From the NCBI GenBank assembly GCA_045542755.1, contig JAZQLP010000117.1:35607-99606 (forward strand): a stretch of 64,000 nucleotides of DNA. The letters are read 5' to 3'. Positions within the stretch are counted from its first letter, which is position 1, and each line of letters begins with the position of its first letter. The notes beneath the pieces are model-generated. The model did not search any database. It was not told the origin of the DNA and saw nothing but the letters and a program-made list of their open reading frames with translations. Shown piece by piece: positions 7,526 through 16,419 of this stretch. Source of the DNA: JAZQLP01 sp045542755 (lineage in GTDB: Bacteria; Bacillota; Clostridia; Oscillospirales; UBA644). Made by a program: the position numbers and the translations under genes.

Positions 7526-8380
7526 ATGCATCGTTCTCGGAGTGCAAACGGAAAATTTATATTTTCAATCTCTATGGCGCTTGCACTGTATTTTAGCATC
7601 TTGCTCAGCAGGGAAAATTATACCACAATATTCATTGCTTTTTCAACCCTCGTGTGGCATGCTATAGCCAATTTATTTTGTGGTATGCTTGCATCGTACA
7701 GATTTAAAAATCCGACAGCTAAATATATTGAGATAAAAAATAAATTTATCCGAAAGTTATTCGTTCACCCATATTCTTTCAGCAGGGGTGTCTTCATAGA
7801 TAGCGCCGATCAAAGAACAAACATCATCGGACTTATATTAAACATTACAAATGTATTAATGTTCGTTTCCTTTGAGTTTTTACTTCTCTTACCCAAGATT
7901 CCTTGCGACAGTTATATTTTTGAACTGGTTTTCCCAAGAAGTAGTTACGGCGGAAGAACGAGGAGCATTGACATTGAGCTCAATTCTTTAAATGAGGTCA
8001 TACCTGCTGAAACCTCAAGAACCTTTGCGTTAGTGATGGTACTAATTGTTTTTATTTTTCTTATTTTATCTATCCCAAAGAAAAAGAAGAATCAAAAGAG
8101 AAAGACGAAAAACAATATAAGGGCAACGAAAAGAGCACTGGAAAATTTTGAGTTATATCATCAGTTATCTACATCCCTTATTGACATTGCTGTCCGCACA
8201 AATAATAAAAAGCGTAAGTTTTGGTACAAACCCGATCAACTTGATACAATTGAAGATTTGGTACGTTCCACCACTGAAAACATTGAATTGAAACTTGAAA
8301 GAAAGGGCAATAAACTTGTTTCCTTTGAAGTGATTGACAAGATGAATAACCGTGTGATATTTACAGGATTATTTATATAA
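7526..8380 (+). CDS. Unrecognised integral membrane protein
   Basis: I do not recognise this 284-residue protein. It has about four hydrophobic segments: near residues 12-30, 36-56, about 100-125, and a long one around LVMVLIVFIFLILSI. After the last segment comes a very basic stretch rich in Lys (KKKKNQKRKTKNN), then a soluble C-terminal domain of about 90 residues. ATG 7526 was chosen because it follows GAGGT (7511-7515) and lies downstream of the promoter at 7463. Codon use is visibly more A+T rich than in neighbouring genes. With its position directly after a tRNA cluster, that suggests recent acquisition. Confidence 0.7.
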   Translation: MHRSRSANGKFIFSISMALALYFSILLSRENYTTIFIAFSTLVWHAIANLFCGMLASYRFKNPTAKYIEIKNKFIRKLFVHPYSFSRGVFIDSADQRTNIIGLILNITNVLMFVSFEFLLLLPKIPCDSYIFELVFPRSSYGGRTRSIDIELNSLNEVIPAETSRTFALVMVLIVFIFLILSIPKKKKNQKRKTKNNIRATKRALENFELYHQLSTSLIDIAVRTNNKKRKFWYKPDQLDTIEDLVRSTTENIELKLERKGNKLVSFEVIDKMNNRVIFTGLFI

Positions 8381-8438
8381 AATAATGGTTCAAAATTATC
8401 AGATACAATATCATTTTAAATAGTTCTCAAAAAAAAGC

Positions 8439-8476
8439 AAAGCACGCATCACCTTTTGGTGATGCGTGCTTTTATT
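8439..8476. terminator. Bidirectional intrinsic terminator
   Basis: A perfect 15-bp stem (arms 8439-8453 and 8458-8472) with loop TTTT, flanked by A-rich and T-rich runs. It separates the convergent genes at 7526 and 8475. Confidence 0.85.
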
Positions 8477-9350
8477 ATTTGTTTTTCTTAAACGTAGGTA
8501 TAGCCAAACTCAAAACCGAAACAAAGGCCGCAGACTTTAACCAATCCAAAACGGTTGAAAGGGTATAATAAATCCCGCTGAGCATCAAAAATCTCTGATG
8601 ATCGGAGTCCCCTACCGTCAGATCCGTGTCCGAATAAAGGATGCCGTGCATAAACTCCCCAAAGAAATAGGAAATAATATGCAGACAGATAATGGCTCCT
8701 ACACAAATAAAGAACCACACCATAGCCCTTTTCTTATTCTTTATTTCATATTTGCAGAATGACAGCACAGTAAAGACAGTCAGCGCCAGATATACAAGCC
8801 ATCTTACCCCGGCCACCACAGTTTGGGCAGTAAGCCCTGTGTATATCAGATAGGTAAAAAATGCTGCCGACCCCGCACCCGTAGCAAAGGAAAGATAGGC
8901 GTCGATAATAATATACAGCGCCCATGAACACCAAAGCAAGGGGCGTTTACGGGATACGATACAGATAATTCCGCAGCAGATAAAGGGCGCGGACACAATA
9001 AGTCCCGTCAAGAGCCCGCCAAAGCCCGTAAAAAGCAAAAATGCAAGTCCGCCAAGAATCATAAGAATTATTACGGCGGCCATTCTGCCGGAGGACAGTC
9101 CGTTCATTGACCAAGTTGTGGGCTGTGATTTTGCACCTTCTTCAGAGGCAACAGCATCTCCCTTTATAAGATCGTCGAGGGTAATGCCGAAAACCTCGCT
9201 CATGCCCACAAGCTTATCAAGGTCGGGCACCGAAGCATCTGTTTCCCATTTTGAAACCGACTGACGGGAAACGTCAAGCCTTTCTGCAAGGTCTCCCTGG
9301 GAAAGATTATTCTTCTTTCGAAGATTATATATGTTTTGTCCAAGAGTCAT
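8475..9350 (-). CDS. XRE-family HTH regulator fused to membrane domain
   Basis: A 291-residue protein whose first 65 residues form a Cro/CI-type helix-turn-helix (LSQGDLAERLDVSRQSVSKW, then SVPDLDKLVGMSEVFGITLD). A linker of about 40 residues leads to a membrane domain with six or seven hydrophobic helices (about residues 90-285). This soluble HTH plus membrane layout is common in Firmicutes, and the sensed signal is generally unknown. AAAGGAG precedes the ATG. It stands alone, and no partner gene in the surroundings suggests a target. Confidence 0.88.
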   Translation of the reverse strand: MTLGQNIYNLRKKNNLSQGDLAERLDVSRQSVSKWETDASVPDLDKLVGMSEVFGITLDDLIKGDAVASEEGAKSQPTTWSMNGLSSGRMAAVIILMILGGLAFLLFTGFGGLLTGLIVSAPFICCGIICIVSRKRPLLWCSWALYIIIDAYLSFATGAGSAAFFTYLIYTGLTAQTVVAGVRWLVYLALTVFTVLSFCKYEIKNKKRAMVWFFICVGAIICLHIISYFFGEFMHGILYSDTDLTVGDSDHQRFLMLSGIYYTLSTVLDWLKSAAFVSVLSLAIPTFKKNK

Positions 9351-9468
9351 ACAGCAAATCTCCTTTCACAAGAAGTATACCCTAACATAGGGACAGGAGT
9401 CAACCAATTCGCCTTTAAACTTTAGCAACCAACGGTTGCATCTTTATTTTTAGGGATAAAAAAGGATA

Positions 9469-10851
9469 TTACACAAGCTCAAACCCGCGAAGATAGGATT
9501 TTTGCTTGCCGTGGTAGGTAAAGTAGAGCGCATGAGTACCTTCGGGAATGGAAATGGGAGCAGAGAACTCCTGCCAGTTATTGGCACGGCGTATCTCAAC
9601 GGTGGCGAGGACTTCGCCGCCAAGCTCCGTTCTTATATCGTAATATGCGTGAGGGTATCCGCGAACCCACAGCTTAATTTCTTTAGTATGGCCGTCAAAT
9701 TTGAAATACTTAAATCCGATGGTGGAGCCGTCAATTATATTGGACACGTATCCGTCTTCCTTATCCCCGTCACGACCGTCCTGCACTATCTTGGGGAGCT
9801 CATCAACACCCAAAATATTGCATGCTATATAAGAGGGATAGTATCCCTTTCCTTCAAGGGGACCGCCGTTAAGGCCGCAGGAGGTCATTTCCACCTGACA
9901 GAAGCTACCGTCTGCCTCCATATTAATAGCTTCGGCGCAGGCCTGACGGCTGTAGCTGGTGCCGTTGGTGTGGCGATGGTAAAATATATAATACTGTCCG
10001 TTAACGCACGCCAGACCGCCGTGATTGTTTCCGCCCTTTGCCGCCCTCATATCTATAGGCTTATAGGTGTCAATGCCAAGGTCACGGTTGCTTACAAGAA
10101 CACCGCGGTAGACAAAATCCCCGTCGGGTCTGTTACTTGTAGCGTAACAAAGCTGGTCTTGTACCTCGGAAGAATAAACAAAATAGTAGGTATCGTTATA
10201 TTTACGTATGGATGCAGCCTCAAAAAAGCCGTGTCCCTCGTAGGGAGTGCCCACGCTGTAAATTTTGGAAGGTACAATAATTTGGGGATCGCGAATAACG
10301 GTCAACATATCCTTATCAAGAACAGTAACCATTGCTCCGTGCCTTGAGGAATCGGTAAAACGGCCAAAGCCTGTATAAAGATAGGTTTTATCCCCCTCGG
10401 TGAGAACGGCGGGGTCAAACTGGGGCTCATCCCCTGCATCCTTATTTCTTCCGCAAAGTGTACCGTCGGGATACTGCACGTATCCGTGGAACTTATACTC
10501 CCCCGCAGGGGTATCGCATACCGCCACAGAAACGATATCCAGCACGTCGTTTACGTAATACAGATAGTATCTTCCGTCGGGACCTTGAGTAACATCGGGA
10601 GCATACATATTCATTCTTCCGTCACGGTTGAGAGGGTCCTCTGTCCTATTATATATAACGCCCTCGTATCTCCAATCGGACAGATCCTCCAGCGGGGCTG
10701 AATAGCAGATATAATCCCCCAGACAGTACATCCATCCGTTGTAAATATCGTGGGAACCGTATACGTACAAGCGGTCACCGAAAATATGGGGCTCACCGTC
10801 GGGAACGTATTCCCAGGAGGGCATATATGGATTAAAAGCTTGTTTTTTCAT
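9469..10851 (-). CDS. Glycoside hydrolase family 43 enzyme with C-terminal CBM-like domain
   Basis: A 460-residue enzyme related to GH43 beta-xylosidases and alpha-L-arabinofuranosidases. The five-bladed propeller spans about residues 1-310: the N-terminal PYMPSWEYVPDGEPHIFGDR contains the likely base Asp, and NMYAPDVTQGPDGRYYLYY is a typical blade motif. HGFFEAASIRKYNDTYYFVY holds the likely acid Glu, and NHGGLACVNGQYYIFYHR is another blade. The last 120 residues resemble a carbohydrate-binding module of the CBM6 type (EIKLWVRGYP and a GTHALYFTYHG motif). No signal peptide is seen, so it probably acts on imported oligosaccharides. It ends the glycerate kinase-rsuA-GH43 run. Confidence 0.9.
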   Translation of the reverse strand: MKKQAFNPYMPSWEYVPDGEPHIFGDRLYVYGSHDIYNGWMYCLGDYICYSAPLEDLSDWRYEGVIYNRTEDPLNRDGRMNMYAPDVTQGPDGRYYLYYVNDVLDIVSVAVCDTPAGEYKFHGYVQYPDGTLCGRNKDAGDEPQFDPAVLTEGDKTYLYTGFGRFTDSSRHGAMVTVLDKDMLTVIRDPQIIVPSKIYSVGTPYEGHGFFEAASIRKYNDTYYFVYSSEVQDQLCYATSNRPDGDFVYRGVLVSNRDLGIDTYKPIDMRAAKGGNNHGGLACVNGQYYIFYHRHTNGTSYSRQACAEAINMEADGSFCQVEMTSCGLNGGPLEGKGYYPSYIACNILGVDELPKIVQDGRDGDKEDGYVSNIIDGSTIGFKYFKFDGHTKEIKLWVRGYPHAYYDIRTELGGEVLATVEIRRANNWQEFSAPISIPEGTHALYFTYHGKQKSYLRGFELV

Positions 10852-10874
10852 GCTTAGTCCTTCCCTTTATAATG

Positions 10875-11570
10875 TCATTTTTCGGGATAAAAGCGGCGAA
10901 TGTCGCCCTCTTTCATACCCTCAAGATCATATTGCCCAACCCTCAGACGGAGAAGTCGGGTAACTCTGTTGCCCCTGGAGGCAATCATTCTCTTTACCTG
11001 GTGATACTTTCCCTCTTTAATAATCATCTGGGCAGCATACTCTCCCCTACCGTCCTCACGGAGAGGGCAGGGCGTAAGAGTTGCGGGCATACATTCGTCG
11101 CCGTCGCCCAGAATTATCCCCTTGGCTACCGCTTCGCAGTCGGCCTCGGTCACGGGCTTTTCGGTTTCTATATAGTAAAGTTTGTCTATATTCTTCTTGG
11201 GAGAAATAATATTATGGGCAAATTCCCCGTCATTTGAAAGCAAGAGCAGACCTTCGCTGTCTTTGTCAAGCCGTCCCACGGGGGCAAGACCCTTTTTCAT
11301 ATACTCGGCAGGTATAAGCTTCATTACGCTGTCGGGGTCCCCATCGGTGGTGGAAACGTATCCCGCGGGCTTATATAATATAAGGTAGATATACTTTGAT
11401 CTATCGAGGAGCTTTCCGTCAACGGTTATCTCGTCGGCATCCTCCACGCGGAAGGAGATATTATTGGTAATAACCCCGTTAACGGCAACCTTTTTTATCT
11501 TTATCATTTTGTGAGCCTCGTTTCGGGTCATACCCGAAGCCGACAGCACCGCATCAAGTCTTTTACTCAT
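10875..11570 (-). CDS. rsuA: 16S rRNA pseudouridine synthase (RsuA family)
   Basis: A 231-residue RsuA/RluB-type enzyme that isomerises a uridine of 16S rRNA. It has an N-terminal S4 RNA-binding domain (MSKRLDAVLSASGMTRNEA) and a catalytic domain with VGRLDKDSEGLLLLSNDG carrying the catalytic Asp. KEGKYHQVKRMI and LLRLRVGQYDLEGMKEGDIR follow. The length suits RsuA better than the longer RluB. It starts 12 bases after the glycerate kinase gene and lies 23 bases before GH43, so the three are probably co-transcribed. Confidence 0.92.
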   Translation of the reverse strand: MSKRLDAVLSASGMTRNEAHKMIKIKKVAVNGVITNNISFRVEDADEITVDGKLLDRSKYIYLILYKPAGYVSTTDGDPDSVMKLIPAEYMKKGLAPVGRLDKDSEGLLLLSNDGEFAHNIISPKKNIDKLYYIETEKPVTEADCEAVAKGIILGDGDECMPATLTPCPLREDGRGEYAAQMIIKEGKYHQVKRMIASRGNRVTRLLRLRVGQYDLEGMKEGDIRRFYPEK

Positions 11571-11582
11571 ATCTCTTCCCTC

Positions 11583-12710
11583 TCATACATTAAAGTATTC
11601 AGCTACAGCCACCGCCGTGGCTTCTTCAAGAAATCTTTCGCCCTCTCTTATGGAAACCTCAAGGGGTGTGCCCTTGGGGGAGATTTCTTTTACAAATGCC
11701 AGATTGGGAACGGTCTTGTCCTCCATATCCGCCTTGCCGCAAAGAACACCAATGGGAACGTTGCCGCTTTTTTGAGAAATACCGCTAAAAACCTTACCCC
11801 AAACACTTTGGAAATCAAATTTTCCTTCCCCAGTAAGTATGAGGTCGGCACCTTTTACCCTTTCCTCAAAGTCAGATATGTCAAGAAGGGCTGATATTCC
11901 GGACTTAAGCTCCGCCCCGAAAAAGAGGGTAGAACCCGCCCCCATACCACCCGCGGCGCCACCGCCGGGAATGGTGGAAAGGTCAAGGTTAAAACACTTT
12001 CTTACTACCTCTGCAAAGTTACGGAGGCCGCCGTCAAGAAACTCAACGTCCTCTTTATTTGCTCCCTTCTGAGGCGCATAAACGTAAGCGGCGCCGTTCT
12101 CTCCGTACAGGGGATTGGTAACGTCGCAAAGAACGGTAAATGAGCAATCCTTAAGTCTTGAATCAAGCCCCGAAATATCTATACTGTCAATATTTATAAG
12201 CCCTTCGCCGCAAAGGGGAACGTTTCTTCCTTCTCTGTCAAGGAATCTGCCACCCAGAGCAGCGGCGGCTCCTATTCCGCAATCGGTGGAGGAGGTTCCG
12301 CCGATACCCATTATTATAGACGTGGCACCCTTATCAAGGGCGGCCTTTATTATCTGTCCTGTGCCGAAGGAGGTGGCCTTGCGGGCATCCTTTCTCTCCG
12401 AAAGCCCCGTTGCTGCGGCCATTTCTATAACCGCAAGACGCTTTTCTTCAAACCAACCGAAGAAACCCCTCTTTTTCTCACCGAAGGAGTCGGTAACGTC
12501 CACTTCACACATCTCTCCCCCTTTGGTTGCGGCGAGAAAGACCTCTACCGTTCCTTCGCCACCGTCGGCAATGGGGATAAGGATTATATTTTCACTGTTT
12601 ATTCCCGCTTTACCCAAACCTCTTGCCATAGCTTCGCAAGCCTTTGGGGATGACATACTGCCCTTGAAACTGTCGGGTACGCATATTACTTTTTTAGAGG
12701 TCATATCCAT
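11583..12710 (-). CDS. glxK: Glycerate kinase
   Basis: A 375-residue member of the glycerate kinase type 1 family, which phosphorylates D-glycerate with ATP. Motifs include VPDSFKGSMSSPKACEAMARG at the N-terminus, IADGGEGTVEVF, GIGGTSSTDCGIGAAAALGG and GGGAAGGMGAG. LTGEGKFDFQSVWGKV lies near the C-terminus. Length is normal. It may link to the two hydroxypyruvate-isomerase-like genes at 33487-35135 through glycerate metabolism, but that is only an inference. AGGAAA precedes the ATG. Confidence 0.94.
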   Translation of the reverse strand: MDMTSKKVICVPDSFKGSMSSPKACEAMARGLGKAGINSENIILIPIADGGEGTVEVFLAATKGGEMCEVDVTDSFGEKKRGFFGWFEEKRLAVIEMAAATGLSERKDARKATSFGTGQIIKAALDKGATSIIMGIGGTSSTDCGIGAAAALGGRFLDREGRNVPLCGEGLINIDSIDISGLDSRLKDCSFTVLCDVTNPLYGENGAAYVYAPQKGANKEDVEFLDGGLRNFAEVVRKCFNLDLSTIPGGGAAGGMGAGSTLFFGAELKSGISALLDISDFEERVKGADLILTGEGKFDFQSVWGKVFSGISQKSGNVPIGVLCGKADMEDKTVPNLAFVKEISPKGTPLEVSIREGERFLEEATAVAVAEYFNV

Positions 12711-12745
12711 AATTTTATTTCCTATAAAAATATTTAGCTAAAACG

Positions 12746-12774
12746 CAAGGGATGTCGCATAGCGGCATCCCTTG
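12746..12774 (-). terminator. Intrinsic terminator after the zinc-ribbon gene
   Basis: CAAGGGATG (12746-12754) pairs with CATCCCTTG (12766-12774). On the minus strand it lies just after the zinc-ribbon gene. Confidence 0.7.
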
Positions 12775-12802
12775 TTCAGTTGCACGGTCAAAGTTTAAAG
12801 GA

Positions 12803-13081
12803 TTATTCAGCTTCCTTCATTTTTGCATAGCATTCGCTGCAGTAAATAGGTCTGTCATCCTTGGGCTGGAAAGGAACCTTAGCTTCCTTGCCACAGCTTG
12901 CGCACTGGCCAACAAAGAGTTCTCTGTTGCCTCTTGCGTTTGCCTTTCTGGCAGTTCTGCATTCTTTGCAGCACTTGGGCTCGTTCTGGAAGCCCTTTTC
13001 TGCGTAGAATTCCTGTTCTCCTGCGGTGAAGATGAAGGTGTTGCCACAGTCTTTGCAGACTAATTCTTTGTCCTGATACAT
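12803..13081 (-). CDS. Double zinc-ribbon protein
   Basis: This 92-residue protein has two zinc-ribbon units: C9-x2-C12 with C37/C38-x2-C41, then C60-x2-C63 with C81-x2-C84. The first half (MYQDKELVCKDCG, then FTAGEQEFYAEKGFQNEPK) matches the widespread probable zinc-ribbon domain of Clostridia, whose role is unknown. ATG 13081 was chosen over an in-frame ATG 15 codons upstream because GAGGT lies eight bases before it (13090-13094). The upstream residues would also fall in a leader that looks like structured RNA. Confidence 0.85.
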   Translation of the reverse strand: MYQDKELVCKDCGNTFIFTAGEQEFYAEKGFQNEPKCCKECRTARKANARGNRELFVGQCASCGKEAKVPFQPKDDRPIYCSECYAKMKEAE

Positions 13082-13094
13082 TCTGAGATACCTC

Positions 13095-13330
13095 GCTTTG
13101 GAATAATTCGCCGACGGAATCGACATTTAAAGATCGCCCATGACCGGAGTTACACCGATCCGATTGAAAAACACTGTAAACATCTTTAAATGGCTATGAC
13201 CCTGAGTTGTGTGTGTTTCCGCACCTTCACCGTGCAAAAAAGAGCAAGTAAACGTTCAAACTGGGAGAGCTGAAAAGATTTATTCGAGACTGATTTCAAT
13301 TTTGTTCTTACTGGGCATATTTGCTGTACA
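13095..13330 (-). ncRNA. Candidate structured 5' leader RNA of the zinc-ribbon gene
   Basis: About 240 bases without an open gene separate the zinc-ribbon start from the sigma-factor stop. On the minus strand an 11-bp inverted repeat (CATTTAAAGAT at 13125-13135, ATCTTTAAATG at 13182-13192) encloses a smaller hairpin (CGG...CCGG type). A related string, GGTCAT followed by AGCC or GGGCG, occurs twice. A GCAC/GTGC hairpin lies further upstream. I could not assign it to a named RNA class, and no clear promoter was found. Confidence 0.4.
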
Positions 13331-13334
13331 AATT

Positions 13335-13838
13335 TTATTTATACAACTTTTTAATTTTTCCTTTTATGCGAGTCAAAGAATTGTCTATAGTTTTTGAGGT
13401 AACACCGAGAGAAGCCGATATTTCGGCATAGGACTTGTCTCGGAGATACTCGGTGAGTATCTTTGCTTCAAGAGAAGAAAGTTCATCCTTCAGCTTTGCA
13501 AAAAAGTCTGCCGTATCGTTTTTCTCGATAATGGCACTGGCCATATCCCCCGCCTCGGGAAGAGTTTTATCGTCAAGGCTCTCGGTAAGGGTATCGTCCT
13601 TGATTTTTCGGCAGGCGGAGTAAATGGAGTTTCTGATACAGATATTGGCGTAGGCTCTGAAGGGCACGCCCGTTTCTTCAGAATAACTGTTTACGGCGTT
13701 AAAAAGACCAATGAGTCCCTCCTGAACAAGGTCTTCCCAATATCTTTCGGGGAAGGACGCGGAAATACCCTTTATAACGGGCATAAATTCGGGAATCAGG
13801 TCTTCGTATGAAGAAAGGCTGTTTTCGGTAAGGTTCAT
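13335..13838 (-). CDS. Sigma-70 family RNA polymerase sigma factor
   Basis: A 167-residue sigma factor with region 2 (YWEDLVQEGLIGLFNAVNSY, then PFRAYANICIRNSIYSACRK) and region 4 (SSLEAKILTEYLRDKSYAEI, then LGVTSKTIDNSLTRIKGKI). Region 3 is absent, as in ECF factors and the shorter SigH-like group. The region 2 sequence is closest to the SigH/SigK-like sporulation sigma factors of Clostridia. No anti-sigma gene is adjacent. GAGG precedes the start. The exact regulon cannot be inferred. Confidence 0.88.
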   Translation of the reverse strand: MNLTENSLSSYEDLIPEFMPVIKGISASFPERYWEDLVQEGLIGLFNAVNSYSEETGVPFRAYANICIRNSIYSACRKIKDDTLTESLDDKTLPEAGDMASAIIEKNDTADFFAKLKDELSSLEAKILTEYLRDKSYAEISASLGVTSKTIDNSLTRIKGKIKKLYK

Positions 13839-13877
13839 GCGGTGCCTCTTTCGCCCTTATAGTCGCTACAATAAAGT

Positions 13878-13918
13878 AAAAAAGCCCGCTCGACCCTTTC
13901 GTGAGGGCCGAGGGGCTC
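13878..13918 (-). terminator. Intrinsic terminator after the MsmK-type gene
   Basis: A long stem (arms around 13883-13896 and 13903-13917) is followed on the minus strand by TTTTTTAC. Confidence 0.85.
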
Positions 13919-13992
13919 TGTATCAGTTTTCAAAATAAATAACTATCATTTGAAAAACCCGGAATGCTAAAGGAATAATAACCGAATACCTA

Positions 13993-15114
13993 TTAGTTGA
14001 TAATGGTTTCCTCGGTGTCGATGTCGAAGAGGTGAACCTTGGACATATCAAGAGCAACCTTGATAACGTCGCCGGGCTTAGCCTTCGAATAGGGAGAAAC
14101 TCTTGCAGTGAACTTGTTGTCCTTAACGTCGAGGTAAAGGAAGGTTTCAGCACCCATAAGTTCAACAACTTCTACGTTAACGGTGATGATGGATTCGTTA
14201 TACTTTTCGAGGTTGATCTCTTCGTCGTAGATAGCCTCGGGACGGATACCCATAATTACCTGCTTGCCGCCATAGGACATGAGCTTATCGTAGTTTTCGG
14301 TAAGAACCTTTTCCTTGGGAAGCTTAAGAGCGAAGTCTGCAAAGTTTACAAATACGTCATCGCCTCTCTTGGTGATCTTAGCTTCAACAAAGTTCATCTG
14401 GGGAGAACCGATAAAGCCTGCAACGAAGAGGTTGCAAGGATCATCATAAAGAACCTGAGGAGTATCGCACTGCTGAATGAAACCGTCCTTCATAACAACG
14501 ATTCTGTCAGCCATGGTCATAGCCTCGGTCTGGTCGTGGGTAACGTAAATGAAGGTGGTGCCGAGTCTGAGGTGGAGCTTGGAAAGCTCGGTTCTCATCT
14601 GTGCACGGAGCTTAGCGTCGAGGTTGGACAGAGGTTCGTCAAGAAGGAATACCTTAGGCTCACGAACGATTGCACGGCCGAGAGCAACACGCTGACGCTG
14701 ACCACCGGACAAAGCCTTGGGTCTTCTGTCGAGAAGGTGGGAGATGTCAAGGATACGAGCTGCTTCGTCAACACGTCTCTTGATTTCTTCCTTGGAAACT
14801 TTACGGAGCTTAAGTCCGAAAGCCATGTTTTCATAAACGGTCATGTGAGGATAAAGAGCGTAGTTCTGGAAAACCATCGCAATATCTCTTTCCTTGGGAG
14901 CGATATCGTTAACGAGTCTGTCGTCTATGTAAAGCTCACCTTCGGAAATTTCTTCAAGACCTGCTATCATTCTCAAGGTAGTGGACTTGCCGCATCCGGA
15001 AGGACCAACGAGGATTATGAATTCCTTGTCCTTTATCTTGAGGTTGAAGTCTGTAACGGCACGAACGCCGCCCTGATAAATTTTACCGATATGTTTTAAA
15101 ACTAATCCGGCCAC
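13993..15114 (-). CDS. Carbohydrate ABC transporter ATP-binding protein (MsmK/UgpC type)
   Basis: A 373-residue ATPase of the MalK/MsmK/UgpC group that powers sugar import. Walker A is GPSGCGKST, the Q-loop follows in FQNYALYPHMTVYENMAFGL, the signature is LSGGQRQRVALGRAI, and Walker B is FLLDEPLSNLD. The C-terminal third is the regulatory TOBE/OB domain typical of the group. No permease or binding protein is adjacent, so this is probably a shared ATPase serving several sugar transporters, as MsmK does in streptococci. It starts with GTG behind GGAGG. The 275 bases upstream (15115-15389) hold hairpins and A+T-rich sequence but no promoter I would call with confidence. Confidence 0.93.
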   Translation of the reverse strand: MAGLVLKHIGKIYQGGVRAVTDFNLKIKDKEFIILVGPSGCGKSTTLRMIAGLEEISEGELYIDDRLVNDIAPKERDIAMVFQNYALYPHMTVYENMAFGLKLRKVSKEEIKRRVDEAARILDISHLLDRRPKALSGGQRQRVALGRAIVREPKVFLLDEPLSNLDAKLRAQMRTELSKLHLRLGTTFIYVTHDQTEAMTMADRIVVMKDGFIQQCDTPQVLYDDPCNLFVAGFIGSPQMNFVEAKITKRGDDVFVNFADFALKLPKEKVLTENYDKLMSYGGKQVIMGIRPEAIYDEEINLEKYNESIITVNVEVVELMGAETFLYLDVKDNKFTARVSPYSKAKPGDVIKVALDMSKVHLFDIDTEETIIN

Positions 15115-15389
15115 GATGAAAAACCTCCATTTAAAATTTGGGCTGTGTTTTATAATTCAAATTTACTCGTAAGCAAATAATTTGACCATTAATATAATAT
15201 CACAAATTTTCGTTTTTGCATAGGGTAACTTATACACAAAAAAACTTTTTTTGCTTTAGTTAAACTGTACAATATTCACAATTGAGTCCTCTTTTTGGGA
15301 CTTTACCCTACCATAAGCACTCAAGAGCAACAGTCAACAAAGGGCAGTTTGTCACATTTCGGACTCATTTGCCGAAATACTGCCTAAAA

Positions 15390-16217
15390 TCATTCCTGTT
15401 CTTCGCCGATTTCCTTTTCTATCTGTGCTGCGCGCTTGGTACAAGCCAGCATAGCATCGCCGATTATCTGCTCAAAATACTTCTTTTCAAGGTAATCAAC
15501 GGCTCTTTCGGTGGTACCGTTGGGGGTACAGATTTCTTTAAGAAGCTGGTCGATGTTCTCGTCCCCTACTCTGACTACAGTTTCTGTAGCTCCGATAATG
15601 GTCTCCATAACCAGACGGCGAGCGATCTCAGGCTCTATACCCTGAGCAACAGCGCCGTTTATCATTGCTTTTATAAGCATATAAACGTATGCGGGGGAAG
15701 AGCCGCTTACGGAAATAACCTCGTTCATCTTATCTTCGGGAAGAACCTCAACAAGGCCTGCAGCAGCAAAGATATCCTTTACAGCGTTAAGCTCTGCGTA
15801 GGTTATGGGCATAGCGTAAGAAATTGCGGTAGCGCCCTTGCCGTACTTTGCGGGGGTGTTGGGCATAGCTCTTACAACCTTACATTCCTTACCAACAGTC
15901 TTCTTAATAAAGGAAATGGAAATACCTGCGGCAACGCTTACCAGCACGTTGTTTATGGAAACTGCGGGAGCGATGCGCTCAAGAACCTTCTTCAGGTCGT
16001 GGGGGCGTACGGTGAGGAAAACTATGTCAGCGGACTTAACTACTTCAAGCTCGCTCTTGACCATATTGTAGCCCTCTGCTCTCAGTTTATCTCTCTTAAG
16101 ATTGTCTATATCGTAAAGATACATCTGACTTTTGTCAGCAACGCCCTCGTTTGCGATGGCGGAGATAAGAGCCTGAGCCATATGGCCTGCGCCGATAAAA
16201 CCGATTTTGTACTTCAT
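15390..16217 (-). CDS. proC: Pyrroline-5-carboxylate reductase
   Basis: ProC (275 residues) performs the last step of proline synthesis, reducing pyrroline-5-carboxylate with NAD(P)H. The N-terminal Rossmann motif is IGFIGAGHMAQALI. The signatures RAMPNTPAKYGKGATAIS and SGSSPAYVYMLIKAMINGAV follow, then a GMTRELA-equivalent region and TPNGTTERAVDYLE. Length is normal. AAAGGGG precedes the ATG. proA and proB are not in the window. It is transcribed from the promoter at 16302-16330. Confidence 0.96.
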   Translation of the reverse strand: MKYKIGFIGAGHMAQALISAIANEGVADKSQMYLYDIDNLKRDKLRAEGYNMVKSELEVVKSADIVFLTVRPHDLKKVLERIAPAVSINNVLVSVAAGISISFIKKTVGKECKVVRAMPNTPAKYGKGATAISYAMPITYAELNAVKDIFAAAGLVEVLPEDKMNEVISVSGSSPAYVYMLIKAMINGAVAQGIEPEIARRLVMETIIGATETVVRVGDENIDQLLKEICTPNGTTERAVDYLEKKYFEQIIGDAMLACTKRAAQIEKEIGEEQE

Positions 16218-16301
16218 TTTTCTACCCCTTTCGGTGTTGTTGATTATCTCAGAAATTAATTTACTAAATAAAAAGGCAGCGATGCCTACCTATACTATTA
16301 T

Positions 16302-16330
16302 ATTTTACTATAATACGCCCCATTTGTCAA
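16302..16330 (-). promoter_or_regulatory. Sigma-A-type promoter of proC
   Basis: On the minus strand consensus TTGACA (16325-16330) and TAAAAT (16302-16307) are 17 bases apart. Confidence 0.75.
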
Positions 16331-16382
16331 GCATCATCGCAAGATTTCCACATTTTGTCACTCTTATACCACTTAAAGGAAG

Positions 16383-16413
16383 AAAAAAGAGGATGCCCTT
16401 TGGGACATCCTCT
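16383..16413 (-). terminator. Intrinsic terminator after the NYN gene
   Basis: AGAGGATGCCC (16388-16398) pairs with GGGACATCCTCT (16402-16413) with one bulge. TTTTTTC follows on the minus strand. Confidence 0.85.
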
Positions 16414-16419
16414 GAAAAA

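Noticed and set aside
13993..15114. 355-residue plus-strand frame opposite the MsmK-type gene
   Set aside because: It is a shadow of the ABC ATPase, which has all nucleotide-binding motifs on the minus strand.
13993..15114. A local sugar ABC transporter operon
   Set aside because: No permease or binding-protein genes adjoin the ATPase, so it is treated as a shared MsmK-type subunit.
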